Assembly: GCF_003048905.1 (NCBI RefSeq)
Contig: NZ_PIRO01000003.1
Coordinates: forward strand, 85,497-149,496
From: Campylobacter concisus
GTDB taxonomy: Bacteria; Campylobacterota; Campylobacteria; Campylobacterales; Campylobacteraceae
Direction of reading: 5' to 3'
Length of the DNA stretch: 64,000 nucleotides
Under the pieces are notes generated by a model, which searched no databases, had not been told where the DNA came from, and saw nothing but the letters and a program-made list of their open reading frames with translations. This document shows, piece after piece, positions 8,652 through 16,921 of this stretch. A program made the translations under genes and the position numbers. Numbering within the stretch: the stretch's first letter is position 1; each line of letters starts with the position of its first letter.

Positions 8652-9484
8652 TTTAAAAGTTCCTCAAAATCGCTAATTTCGTAAAGCCTTAACCTTTCAT
8701 CCTTTAGATTTCTTAACTCGCTACTAAATCCACTCTTTGAAAAAAGAGCAATAATATCTGGCCTGATATTTAGTTTTTCGCATTTTTTTAATAGCAAATT
8801 TAGCACGTTTTTACAAACCTTTCTCTCTTTGTATTTTGCCTCGCCGACTATGATCTTACCGCCTATATTTAATAGCATATCAAGCTCTATATTCCTGCTC
8901 CAAAAGCTACTTAAAAATATGCCATTAATCATAAATTTTTTTGCCATGAGTTCACCGCATAAAATTTCAAATCCAAGGCTTGCATATTCGTCAAATTCCT
9001 TTTTTATAATGGCTAAAATTTCATCATTTTTGCCAGCTTTTAACAAGCTTAAATTTGGCTCAATAAATCTAAACCAAAACCTTGAAAAATGGCTATTAAA
9101 ATGTATTTTATCCTCAACTTTATAGCCCCTTTCTTCTTTTTTTAGCATTTGGTTTTTTGATCTTTTTGGAAGTACTTCTCTACTTTTCTCAAGCAGTAAA
9201 AAATTCTTTTCAAAAAGCTTTGCATAGACTTTGCTAGCTAGGCTTTGAGGTAAAATTTTATGTACGCTAAATTTTTTTCTATCGCTTCGTGCGAGTTTTA
9301 TGAGGGCAGATTTTATAGCATCGTTTGTATCGGATTCGAAGTAAAATTTTGGCATCAAGGCTAAGAAGTTATTTAAAATTTCAGCCTCGATTGCTTCAAA
9401 AACATCATAATATGAGTGCTTTAAATCAAACTCATCAAAGACGAGATGAAATTTAATAAGTTCATTTATATCAAGGTGTTTCAT
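8648..9484 (-). CDS. DUF234 domain protein, nuclease-like, stand-alone
   Basis: A 278-residue protein. The C-terminal half resembles DUF234 (PF03008): F-W-S-R-N-I-E-L-D-M-L then G-K-I-I-V-G-E-A-K-Y-K, a pattern of the PD-(D/E)xK nuclease fold with likely active residues D, E and K. DUF234 is normally fused to an N-terminal AAA-type ATPase, but no Walker A or B motif is present; the N-terminal part looks like a winged-helix region. It is first of a three-gene minus-strand cluster with flgS and the hydrolase, overlapping flgS by 4 bases. Function is unknown; a flagellar link is only by neighbourhood. The ribosome site is weak. Confidence 0.7.
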   Translation of the reverse strand: MKHLDINELIKFHLVFDEFDLKHSYYDVFEAIEAEILNNFLALMPKFYFESDTNDAIKSALIKLARSDRKKFSVHKILPQSLASKVYAKLFEKNFLLLEKSREVLPKRSKNQMLKKEERGYKVEDKIHFNSHFSRFWFRFIEPNLSLLKAGKNDEILAIIKKEFDEYASLGFEILCGELMAKKFMINGIFLSSFWSRNIELDMLLNIGGKIIVGEAKYKERKVCKNVLNLLLKKCEKLNIRPDIIALFSKSGFSSELRNLKDERLRLYEISDFEELLK

Positions 9485-9562
9485 TAGCTCAAATGTTGAT
9501 TTTAAAGCTTTTATATCGGCTCCTTTATTTGGGCATTGTAGTATATTTTAGCTAAAGTAATC

Positions 9563-9568
9563 TATAAT
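9563..9568 (+). promoter_or_regulatory. Sigma70 -10 box before the first aminotransferase
   Basis: A perfect TATAAT in the 110-base gap upstream of the TTG start at 9595. No clear -35, as usual in Campylobacter. Confidence 0.5.
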
Positions 9569-9594
9569 GCTAAGCAAAAAACAAGGGTTGTGAT

Positions 9595-10926
9595 TTGGTA
9601 AATTTAGAGCATATTAGAGAAAATATAATTTTAAAAAATGGCATTTATTATTTTGACTTTACAGCTTCAGGGCTAGCTTATAAACCTATCGAAGATGAGA
9701 TAGCAAAAATACTCCAAACATACGCAAATACGCACTCTATCAGCTCATCAAACGCCTATAAAACCGCTCAAATTTATGAAGATTCAAGACGTGAGTTAAA
9801 AAGCTTACTAGGACTTGATGAGAGCTTTTATCTTTTTACTTGTGGCAATGGAGCTACCGGCGCGATAAAGAAATTTCAAGAAATTTTAGGAATTTATGCA
9901 CCGCCAGCGTTAAAAAAAAGATATGCATTAAAGCCAGATGAAAATTCTCCGCTCGTAGTACTTGGCCCTTATGAGCATCATTCAAATGAGATAAGCTTTA
10001 GACAAGCACTTTGTGAGGTTGAGCGTATCAGGCTTGATAAAAATGGAGGGATCGACTTTAATCATTTGGAGCAAATTTTAAGGATAAATGTCGGTCGTGA
10101 GATCATCGCAACTTTTAGTGTGGCTTCAAACGTGACTGGAATTTTGAGCGACTACCGCAAAATTTATACTCTTATAAAATCTTATGGCGGCATTGTGGCA
10201 TTTGATGCTGCAAGTTTTAGCGCTTATGGAAATATTGATTGTGACTATTTTGATGCTCTTTTTTTATCTCCTCATAAATTACTTGGTGGAGTAGGAAGTT
10301 GTGGGCTTCTTGCTATAAAAAAGATACTTGCAAACTCAGATGAGCCGACATTTGCTGGTGGTGGAACGGTAAGTTATGTTAGCAAAAACTACGCTATATT
10401 TGTAAAAGATAGTGAGCAGCTAGAAGAGGCTGGCACTCCGCCTATTTTAGGACTTATAAGGGCAAATTTGGCTTATAGGCTAAGAAATGAGATAGGATTT
10501 GAGGCAATATATGAAAACGAGAGTGAGCTTGGAGAGTATTTGGAAAAAAGGCTAGCAGAAATTCCTGAGCTTACCTGCTATCATCCAAATAACATAAAGC
10601 GTTTGCCGATATTTTCTTTTAATGTGACTGGTGTTTCACCTTATGAATTAGCCAAAGTTTTAAGCAAAGAATACGGCATTCAAACGCGTGCAGGATGTTC
10701 TTGCGCTGGACCATATGGGCATGATTTGCTTCATTTAAAAGAAGATGCACTATTTACCCATAAGCCAGGCTGGGTAAGGGCTGGACTCCACTATACGCAT
10801 ACGCTACAAGACGCTGATTATTTAGTAGATGCATTAAAAAGTAGCATTAAAAAGTATTCAAGTAGTTGGAAAGTCGATGATCCTTTTAGTGTTGATAAAA
10901 TTTCAGGTTGTATGGGAGATAGATGA
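9595..10926 (+). CDS. Class V aminotransferase / cysteine desulfurase-like protein, copy 1
   Basis: A 443-residue PLP enzyme of the class V fold. The PLP lysine is K228 in S-P-H-K-L-L-G-G. The R-A-G-C-S-C-A-G-P motif aligns by eye with the SufS-type R-T-G-H-H-C-A motif, placing C370 at the catalytic cysteine. Desulfurase or selenocysteine lyase activity is therefore possible but unproven. Start TTG 9595 has AAGGG 7 bases upstream; the paralogue at 12338 also uses TTG. It overlaps thiD by 4 bases and so heads a thiD-thiE operon, hinting at sulfur supply for thiamine synthesis. That link is inference. Confidence 0.85.
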   Translation: MVNLEHIRENIILKNGIYYFDFTASGLAYKPIEDEIAKILQTYANTHSISSSNAYKTAQIYEDSRRELKSLLGLDESFYLFTCGNGATGAIKKFQEILGIYAPPALKKRYALKPDENSPLVVLGPYEHHSNEISFRQALCEVERIRLDKNGGIDFNHLEQILRINVGREIIATFSVASNVTGILSDYRKIYTLIKSYGGIVAFDAASFSAYGNIDCDYFDALFLSPHKLLGGVGSCGLLAIKKILANSDEPTFAGGGTVSYVSKNYAIFVKDSEQLEEAGTPPILGLIRANLAYRLRNEIGFEAIYENESELGEYLEKRLAEIPELTCYHPNNIKRLPIFSFNVTGVSPYELAKVLSKEYGIQTRAGCSCAGPYGHDLLHLKEDALFTHKPGWVRAGLHYTHTLQDADYLVDALKSSIKKYSSSWKVDDPFSVDKISGCMGDR

Positions 10927-11669
10927 AAAATATATTAATTATTGCAGGAAGTGATAGTGTTGGTGGTGCTGGCGTACAGGCTGATATTAAGACATGCGAG
11001 GCATTTTCTTGCTACGCAGCGACAGCTATCACGGCTCTTACGGCACAAAATACAAATGGCGTTAGCAATATCTTTGCTACAAATGTTACAAATCTAAATG
11101 AGCAGATCAAAATGGTAGATGAAGAGCTGAACATAGATGCCATAAAGGTTGGTATGCTTTTTAATAAAGAGCTTATATCTTGCGTTGGTTCTTGGCTTGA
11201 AAAATTTTATAAGCAAGGCATTAAAATAGTAATAGACCCAGTTTGCGTAGCAAAATCAGGCTCAAAGCTTCTTGAGGATGACGCGATAGCAAGCTTAAAA
11301 GAGCTTTTTAAATTTGCAGACATTATCACGCCAAATATCGATGAAGCCAAAGTTTTGGAACTTGATAGTAAAAATTTACCTTGCGATATGATCTTAAAGC
11401 GAAGCACGGTTGCAGAAATTTGTGAAGATACCCTTTTTAAAAAAAATGGTGACGTGATTAAATTTAAAGAGCCACTAATAAAACCAGAGATCATGCACGG
11501 GGCTGGATGTAGCTTTGCAAGTGCGCTGGCCTGCTTGCTGGCAAATGGACACGCCAAAGAAGAGGCCATAAAACTAGCCAAAAAATACATTTTAAATGCT
11601 ATTAAAAATGCAATTACGACAAAATTTGGCAAACGTCTACTAAATCATAAAGTTGGCATAAGTGATTGA
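10923..11669 (+). CDS. thiD: Hydroxymethylpyrimidine / phosphomethylpyrimidine kinase
   Basis: Phosphorylates HMP and then HMP-phosphate to HMP-pyrophosphate in thiamine synthesis. The 248-residue ribokinase-fold protein starts with the typical A-G-S-D-S-V-G-G-A-G-V-Q-A-D-I-K and has the phosphate-binding M-H-G-A-G-C-S-F-A-S-A loop near residue 195. It is slightly shorter than the usual 260-270 residues. Start ATG overlaps the stop of the aminotransferase (ATGA), and its end overlaps thiE by 8 bases, so all three genes are probably translated from one message. No TPP riboswitch was seen upstream of the operon. Confidence 0.93.
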   Translation: MKNILIIAGSDSVGGAGVQADIKTCEAFSCYAATAITALTAQNTNGVSNIFATNVTNLNEQIKMVDEELNIDAIKVGMLFNKELISCVGSWLEKFYKQGIKIVIDPVCVAKSGSKLLEDDAIASLKELFKFADIITPNIDEAKVLELDSKNLPCDMILKRSTVAEICEDTLFKKNGDVIKFKEPLIKPEIMHGAGCSFASALACLLANGHAKEEAIKLAKKYILNAIKNAITTKFGKRLLNHKVGISD

Positions 11670-12267
11670 AATTTACGCGATTAGCGACGATGTATTGATG
11701 CCTGAAAATTTAGCCTTGCAATATACTAAAGAAATTTTAGAGTGTGGGGTGAAATTTTTTCAATTTCGTTCTAAAAAAATACCCAAAGATGAGAGGCTAG
11801 CTGGTGAAATTTTCAACCTATGCGAAAAATTTGGAGCAAGATTTATCGTAAATGATGATATTTTATTTGCTGCTCATATAGGGGCAAAGTCCGTGCATTT
11901 GGGAAAAGATGATGCGAGCATAAAAGAGGCGTTTGAAATTTTAGGAGATGATGCTTACGTGGGGGTTAGCTGCTATGATAGCTTGGAGCTTGCCCTTAGG
12001 GCAAAACAAAATGGTGCTAGCTATGTGGCTTTTGGAGCGATGTTTAAAAGCCCAACAAAACCAAATGCACCACTTTGTAAGGCCCAAACCATATCACAAG
12101 CAAAAGAAATGGGAATGAATGTGTGTGTCATAGGTGGCATAAATTCTAGCAACATTGCAAGTGTCGCTAGAGTAAAGCCAGACATGATCGCGATAATATC
12201 TGCTATCTATAAAGATGGCACGATAAATAAAAATATAGAAAATTTACAAAGAAAATTATTGCTTTAA
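11662..12267 (+). CDS. thiE: Thiamine phosphate synthase
   Basis: Joins HMP-pyrophosphate (made by ThiD) and thiazole phosphate to thiamine phosphate. The 201-residue TIM-barrel has the family motifs F-Q-F-R-S-K near the N-terminus, I-V-N-D-D, V-H-L-G-K-D-D, G-A-M-F-K-S-P-T-K (pyrophosphate binding) and I-G-G-I-N. The start is GTG at 11662, inside the last codons of thiD. Last gene of the thiamine run before a 70-base gap that carries a new promoter for the second aminotransferase. Confidence 0.93.
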   Translation: MIEIYAISDDVLMPENLALQYTKEILECGVKFFQFRSKKIPKDERLAGEIFNLCEKFGARFIVNDDILFAAHIGAKSVHLGKDDASIKEAFEILGDDAYVGVSCYDSLELALRAKQNGASYVAFGAMFKSPTKPNAPLCKAQTISQAKEMGMNVCVIGGINSSNIASVARVKPDMIAIISAIYKDGTINKNIENLQRKLLL

Positions 12268-12306
12268 AAGATGCTTATTTTGCAAGCTTTTTTATGAAAA
12301 TTTTAT

Positions 12307-12312
12307 TATAAT
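12307..12312 (+). promoter_or_regulatory. Sigma70 -10 box before the second aminotransferase
   Basis: TATAAT in the gap between thiE and the TTG start at 12338, so this copy may be transcribed on its own. The ribosome site AAAAGGAAAA follows. Confidence 0.5.
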
Positions 12313-12337
12313 CCCTGCTTTAAATAAAAGGAAAACA

Positions 12338-13615
12338 TTGCTAAATATCGATGAAGTAAGAAAAAATATCATTTTAAAAAAAGGCCTTTACTATTTTGAC
12401 TACACGGCTTCAGGTCTTGCTTATAAGCCCATTGAAGATGAAATTTTAAAATTTTTAAAAACCTATGCAAACACTCACTCAGATAGTAGTTCAAGCGCGG
12501 TGCTAACGCAAAAATACTATGAAAATGCAAGGGCTGAGCTAAAAAGCTTATTGGGCCTTGACGATAGTTTTTATCTTATTGCGACTGGTCAAGGAGCGAC
12601 GGCTGCGATAAAGAAATTTCAGGAGATAGTGGGAATTTATATCTCACCAGCTACAAGAGCCTTGATCGGTGAATCAAATTTAAGAAATTTAAACTTGCCA
12701 CTAGCGATCATTGGCCCTTATGAGCATCACTCCGTTGAAGTTAGCTTAAGAGAAGGGCTTTGTGATATAAAACGCATAGAGCTTGATGAAAATAATGAGA
12801 TAGACTATGCGATGCTTGAGAATACATTAAAGCAAAATGCAAAAAGAAAGATAATAGCTAGCTTTAGCGCCGCTTCAAACGTCACTGGCGTTAAAACCGA
12901 TTATAAAAAAATTTACTCGCTGATTAAAAAATATAATGGTATTTTGGCTCTTGATGTGGCCACTCTTAGTGCTTATGAAAATGTTGATTGCAGATATTTT
13001 GATGCACTGTTTCTCTCACCTCACAAACTACTTGGAGGAGTTGGGAGTTGTGGGCTTTTGGCTATCAAAAAAGAGCTTTGTAAAAATTTGCCTACATTTG
13101 CAGCTGGAGGTACAGTCAAGTACGTAAGCAGGACATCGCATATTTTTACTAATGAAGTTGAAAATTTAGAAGAGGGTGGCACGCCACCGATAATGCAGCT
13201 AATGCGTGCAAATTTAGCCTACAAGCTAAGAAATGAAATCGGACTTAATAATATAAAAGCAGCTGAATGTGAGCTAGGCGAGATGTTTTGTAAAGAACTA
13301 GAAAAGATAGATGAGGTGATAAATTATTGTCCTGAAAATTTAGACAGATTGCCTATTTTTGCATTTAATGTAAAAGGCATTTCGCCTTATGATTTTGCTG
13401 CGAGCCTAAGTAGCGATTTTGGTATACAAACGCGTGCAGGCTGTGATTGCGCTGGGCCATATGGACATGATTTGCTTAATCTAAAAGATAATACCATTTT
13501 TGAAGCAAAACCTGGCTGGGTACGTGTTAGCATTCACTATACGCATACAAAAGAGGATATAAAATATCTTATAAATGCCATAAAATCTTGCATCAAAAAA
13601 TACAAAGAAGGATAG
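12338..13615 (+). CDS. Class V aminotransferase / cysteine desulfurase-like protein, copy 2
   Basis: A 425-residue paralogue of the protein at 9595, near-collinear over its length (shared Y-Y-F-D-x-T-A-S-G-L-A-Y-K-P-I-E-D-E, A-N-T-H-S and L-L-G-G-V-G-S-C-G-L-L blocks). PLP lysine K230 and the cysteine C371 in R-A-G-C-D-C-A-G-P are kept. The first copy carries an extra C-terminal tail of about 18 residues. Start is TTG with AAAAGGAAAA before it. The two copies probably arose by local duplication around thiDE; different substrates or partners are possible. A 36-base gap separates it from the convergent rodA, with no clear terminator. Confidence 0.85.
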   Translation: MLNIDEVRKNIILKKGLYYFDYTASGLAYKPIEDEILKFLKTYANTHSDSSSSAVLTQKYYENARAELKSLLGLDDSFYLIATGQGATAAIKKFQEIVGIYISPATRALIGESNLRNLNLPLAIIGPYEHHSVEVSLREGLCDIKRIELDENNEIDYAMLENTLKQNAKRKIIASFSAASNVTGVKTDYKKIYSLIKKYNGILALDVATLSAYENVDCRYFDALFLSPHKLLGGVGSCGLLAIKKELCKNLPTFAAGGTVKYVSRTSHIFTNEVENLEEGGTPPIMQLMRANLAYKLRNEIGLNNIKAAECELGEMFCKELEKIDEVINYCPENLDRLPIFAFNVKGISPYDFAASLSSDFGIQTRAGCDCAGPYGHDLLNLKDNTIFEAKPGWVRVSIHYTHTKEDIKYLINAIKSCIKKYKEG

Positions 13616-13651
13616 GGTAAAACTATATGCTTGACATTTGTGGAGAAAATT

Positions 13652-14758
13652 TTAGAAGTGAATTTTTATAAAGCTATAAGTTCTATCAAATCTAAAAGTT
13701 AGCAAATTTTGCAAAATTCCAAAAAGCACCATAAATGTAACAAAGCTGCTTCCGCCGTAACTAAAAAATGGTAGTGGTACGCCCACAACTGGTGCAAAAC
13801 CGATCGTCATCGAAACATTTACACCCACGTAAACGAAAATAAGTGCAGCAATCCCCGTGGTGGTAACTTGTGTAAAATAGTCGTTTTTTAGACCGTAATT
13901 TAAACTTAAAAGATGTGTTATAAGTGCTCCATAAAGCCCAAGCAGAAACAATCCACCATAAAAACCAAAACGCTCGATATTGTAGGCAAAGATGAAATCA
14001 CTAGTGGCGATTGGCAAAAATTTAAAGTGCGTCTGCGTCGCTTCGTCCTTTGGCTTGCCCTTCAGTCCGCCGCTACCTATGGCGATGATACTTTGTTTGA
14101 CGTGATAGCTTGGCTCTTCAGCGATGAAATCGTGAATCCTCTTTTTTTGATAGTCATGTAAATTTTCATACAAAACCGGCGCCAAAAAGCCTATCGCAAG
14201 GATGATAGTGATCCAAATTTTCTTATTTACACCGATTACAAAAAGGATGGTGTAGCCAACTATCAAAAGTATTAGCGCAGTGCCAAGATCAGGCTCTTTC
14301 ATGATGAGCACAAATGGCAAAAGTATATAAAAACTAAGTCTTAAAAAATCTTTTACTCCGTATCCATTAGCCTCTGGAGGACGCTGTTTGATGAGATAGG
14401 CTAACATCAGCAAAAAGGCTGGCTTCATCAGCTCTGATGGCTGAAGTGTGAAGTGAACGAAGGGAATTTCTAGCCAGCGCCTAGCACCTAGTTTACTAAC
14501 GCCAAAGAGATCGACGCTTAAAAGTAGCACGATGCAGACCCAGTAAAACATCGGAATGATCCAGTCGATACGCCTAATGGGCAGTAAAAATGCTACGCAA
14601 AATGATGCAAAACCTATGCCAAAATACACAAGCTGTTTGTTTGCTAAAATGTCGTTTGCTTCGGAAACTAGGATATATGAAATTATGATAATTGGGATTA
14701 TTAAAAACGGCTGAATAAAATCAAAATGTGTTAAAATACGCCGATCTAGTTTTATCAA
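13652..14758 (-). CDS. rodA: Rod-shape peptidoglycan polymerase RodA (SEDS family)
   Basis: Lipid II polymerase of the elongation machinery, working with PBP2. The 368-residue inner-membrane protein has about ten hydrophobic helices. SEDS signatures are G-A-R-R-W-L-E-I-P (about residue 90) with L-Q-P-S-E-L-M-K following, I-M-K-E-P-D-L-G-T, and the C-terminal P-L-P-F-F-S-Y-G-G-S-S motif. RodA is preferred over FtsW because of length and the isolated setting. The start is TTG at 14758 with AAGG upstream, and an extended -10 promoter is at 14785. Divergent from the pseudouridine synthase gene. Confidence 0.92.
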   Translation of the reverse strand: MIKLDRRILTHFDFIQPFLIIPIIIISYILVSEANDILANKQLVYFGIGFASFCVAFLLPIRRIDWIIPMFYWVCIVLLLSVDLFGVSKLGARRWLEIPFVHFTLQPSELMKPAFLLMLAYLIKQRPPEANGYGVKDFLRLSFYILLPFVLIMKEPDLGTALILLIVGYTILFVIGVNKKIWITIILAIGFLAPVLYENLHDYQKKRIHDFIAEEPSYHVKQSIIAIGSGGLKGKPKDEATQTHFKFLPIATSDFIFAYNIERFGFYGGLFLLGLYGALITHLLSLNYGLKNDYFTQVTTTGIAALIFVYVGVNVSMTIGFAPVVGVPLPFFSYGGSSFVTFMVLFGILQNLLTFRFDRTYSFIKIHF

Positions 14759-14784
14759 GAAGCAAACCTTAATTTTTGGGCTAG

Positions 14785-14793
14785 ATTATATCA
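14785..14793 (-). promoter_or_regulatory. Extended -10 promoter for rodA
   Basis: Read on the minus strand it is TGA-TATAAT, a perfect extended -10, 26 bases before the TTG start of rodA. Confidence 0.6.
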
Positions 14794-14810
14794 CAAACAA
14801 GGCTTTGATT

Positions 14811-15782
14811 TTGGTTAAATTTAATGTTTTAAATAGCTCAAGACTCGACGTGGCAGTAGCACATGAGCTTCAAATTTCACGCAATCAAGCTTTAAATTTG
14901 ATAAAAGACTCCCTTGTAAGCGTAAATTTAAAACCAATCTCAAAACCAAGCTTTTTGTTAAGTGAAAATGATGAAATTTGCGTAAATTTCGCTCCAAAAA
15001 AAGAGGTGCAAAACGAATACGAAGTAAATTTTGATATTCCAATTATCTACGAAGACGACGATCTCATAGTGCTTAATAAACCACCTCAAATCGTCGTTCA
15101 CCAAGCTCCAAGTGTAAAAGAGGCGACACTTGTTGAATGGCTAAATAAAAAGGGCTTTATGCTCTCAAATTTAAATGGCGATGTAAGAGCTGGCATCGTC
15201 CACCGCCTAGATAAAGGTACAAGTGGCGCTATCGTTGTTGCTAAAAACAACTTCGCTCACGCAAAACTAAGCGAGCAGCTAAGCGATAAGAGCATGGGGC
15301 GAATTTATCTAGCACTCACCGATCTTCCGTTAAAAGAGGACGTCATCATCGACAAGCCAATTGGCAGAAACCCAAACAATCGCCTAAAAAAAGCGATCGT
15401 CGCGGATGCTAAATTTGCAAAAAGTGCCTTTGTAAATTTACTAAGCGAAAATGGCATAAATTTAATAGCAGCGAAACTTTTTACGGGTAGGACTCATCAG
15501 ATAAGAGTGCACCTATCTAGCATAAACCGCCATATTTTAGGCGATGATTTATACGGATTTAAGAGCCAAGGCGATAAAATAAGCAGGGTTATGCTTCACG
15601 CTTATATGCTTTATTTTATCCATCCTAGAACTGGCAAAAGGGTAGAATTTACCGCAAAAACGTATGATGACTTTAACCAAATAATTTACAAAAAAATTCC
15701 CAAGGAGATTTTTGATGAAAAAATTTGCCCTACGCATATTGACACCATTTTTAGCAGCTTTCTTAGCTGGATGCGGCTCTAG
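14811..15782 (+). CDS. RluD-family 23S rRNA pseudouridine synthase
   Basis: Isomerises uridines in large-subunit rRNA (RluA/RluD family). About 323 residues: an S4-like RNA-binding N-terminus (S-R-L-D-V-A-V-A), then the catalytic domain with the aspartate motif H-R-L-D-K-G-T-S-G, and K-L-F-T-G-R-T-H-Q-I-R-V-H-L. Start choice: TTG 14811 lies 8 bases after AAGG; the TTG at 14805 is only 2 bases from it, so 14811 is preferred. The 3' end runs 68 bases into flpA, whose ribosome site and lipoprotein signal lie inside this gene. The exact target uridine is unknown. Confidence 0.88.
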   Translation: MVKFNVLNSSRLDVAVAHELQISRNQALNLIKDSLVSVNLKPISKPSFLLSENDEICVNFAPKKEVQNEYEVNFDIPIIYEDDDLIVLNKPPQIVVHQAPSVKEATLVEWLNKKGFMLSNLNGDVRAGIVHRLDKGTSGAIVVAKNNFAHAKLSEQLSDKSMGRIYLALTDLPLKEDVIIDKPIGRNPNNRLKKAIVADAKFAKSAFVNLLSENGINLIAAKLFTGRTHQIRVHLSSINRHILGDDLYGFKSQGDKISRVMLHAYMLYFIHPRTGKRVEFTAKTYDDFNQIIYKKIPKEIFDEKICPTHIDTIFSSFLSWMRL

Positions 15783-16921
15783 CGTACCGACTCAGCAAAG
15801 TATGTCACTGCCTACGATTACAAGTTTAAAAACTATTTCAGATATGACAGAAGTTGGCTTCGAGTGGAATCCAGTAACCGATGAGAGCGTCGTTGGCTAC
15901 TATCTTTACCGCTCAAATCCAAATGATGCGAACTCAAAAATGCAACTAGTTGCAAACATAAAAGACCGCTTTGCAACGCACTATGTGGACCGCAATCTAG
16001 CTCCAGAGACAACTTACTCGTACCAAATGAGAACTTACTCAAGTAATGCCATCTCTCAACCGGGCACGATCGCAACAGCAACTACAAAGCCACTGCTTGA
16101 CTCAGTACCGTTTTCGCAAGCTATTACAGGGCTTCCAGGACGTGTAAAAGTGATCTGGAGACCACATCCTGATAGCACCGTAGCAAGCTATATCATTCAA
16201 AGAAGTGATGCCGGAGTTAATAAATTTAGCCAAATCGCAGAGGTAAATGGCAGACTAAATGCTGAATATATCGATACTGAGGTAAAACCTGGTAAGTCTT
16301 ATGAGTATAGAATTTTAGTTAAAACTTCTTCAGGCGTTGTTTCAAAACCAAGCCAAAACATAAGTGCAACGACAAAGGAGTTACCCTAAATCGGTAACAA
16401 ATCTTCAAGCAACCAAAAATGCACCAAAAAAGATAATTTTAACTTGGGATTACGCACCAGCTGAGGATTTTGCTTATTTTAAGGTTTATAGAACGACAAG
16501 TAAAATTTTACCTTACACATACCTAGCAAAAACGACTAGCAACACCTATGAAGATCTCATAAACACAAATGCGGCAACAAGGTATTACAGAGTCACAGCA
16601 GTCGATAAAGACGGCCTTGAGAGCTTAAAACAAGAAGAGCCAATCGTGGGGATAACACTTGGTGCGCCAAAGACTCCAAATATTAGTGCTAGCTACGATG
16701 GTAGCGGAGTAAATGTAAATTGGAGTGTAGTTGATAGAGCCAGTTCGTACACGGTTTATAGAAGTGGTGCAAGTGAGAAAATTTTTAGTGGCATAGATGG
16801 TACTGGACTTAGAGATGATAGCGTGCAAAAAGGAGCTAGCTATTCTTACAGCGTCGTAGCTATCGATGAGTACGGCATCGCCTCTGATAAGTCATCAAAA
16901 GCAGAAGTTAGCATAAAATAA
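15715..16921 (+). pseudogene. flpA: FlpA-like fibronectin type III lipoprotein, split by a +1 shift
   Basis: FlpA is a surface lipoprotein that binds host fibronectin. The first frame (15715-16389, 224 residues) starts with a lipoprotein signal (F-L-A-A-F-L-A-G-C, Cys at residue 21) and carries two FN3 modules. It stops at TAA 16387. The +1 frame then continues without a break from 16388 to 16921 (S-V-T-N-L-Q-A-T-K-N and a third and fourth FN3-like part). Reading through gives about 401 residues, near the 410 of C. jejuni FlpA. One extra C in CCC at 16384-16386 explains the break; sequencing error, phase change, decay or programmed frameshift are open. Start ATG 15715 follows AAGGAG. Confidence 0.8.
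16374..16390 (+). promoter_or_regulatory. Candidate +1 frameshift site in flpA
   Basis: AAAGGAG (16374-16380), a 3-base spacer TTA, then CCC-TAA-A. A tRNA-Pro on CCC can slip +1 onto CCT, and the next codon is then AAA in the frame that continues FlpA. The layout, ribosome-site sequence plus 3 bases plus slippery codon plus stop, is that of prfB. No start codon lies near, so re-initiation does not explain it. Confidence 0.4.

Noticed and set aside
9485..9594. TPP riboswitch ahead of the thiamine operon
   Set aside because: The conserved CUGAGA and the paired pyrophosphate-helix sequences of the TPP riboswitch are not present.
11207..11632. 141-residue minus-strand frame opposite thiD
   Set aside because: Serine- and phenylalanine-rich shadow of a secure gene; no ribosome site.
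16364..16921. Separate 185-residue FN3 protein starting at ATG 16364
   Set aside because: The first eight codons are out-of-frame flpA sequence with no suitable start signal; the rest continues FlpA, so one interrupted gene is the better reading.
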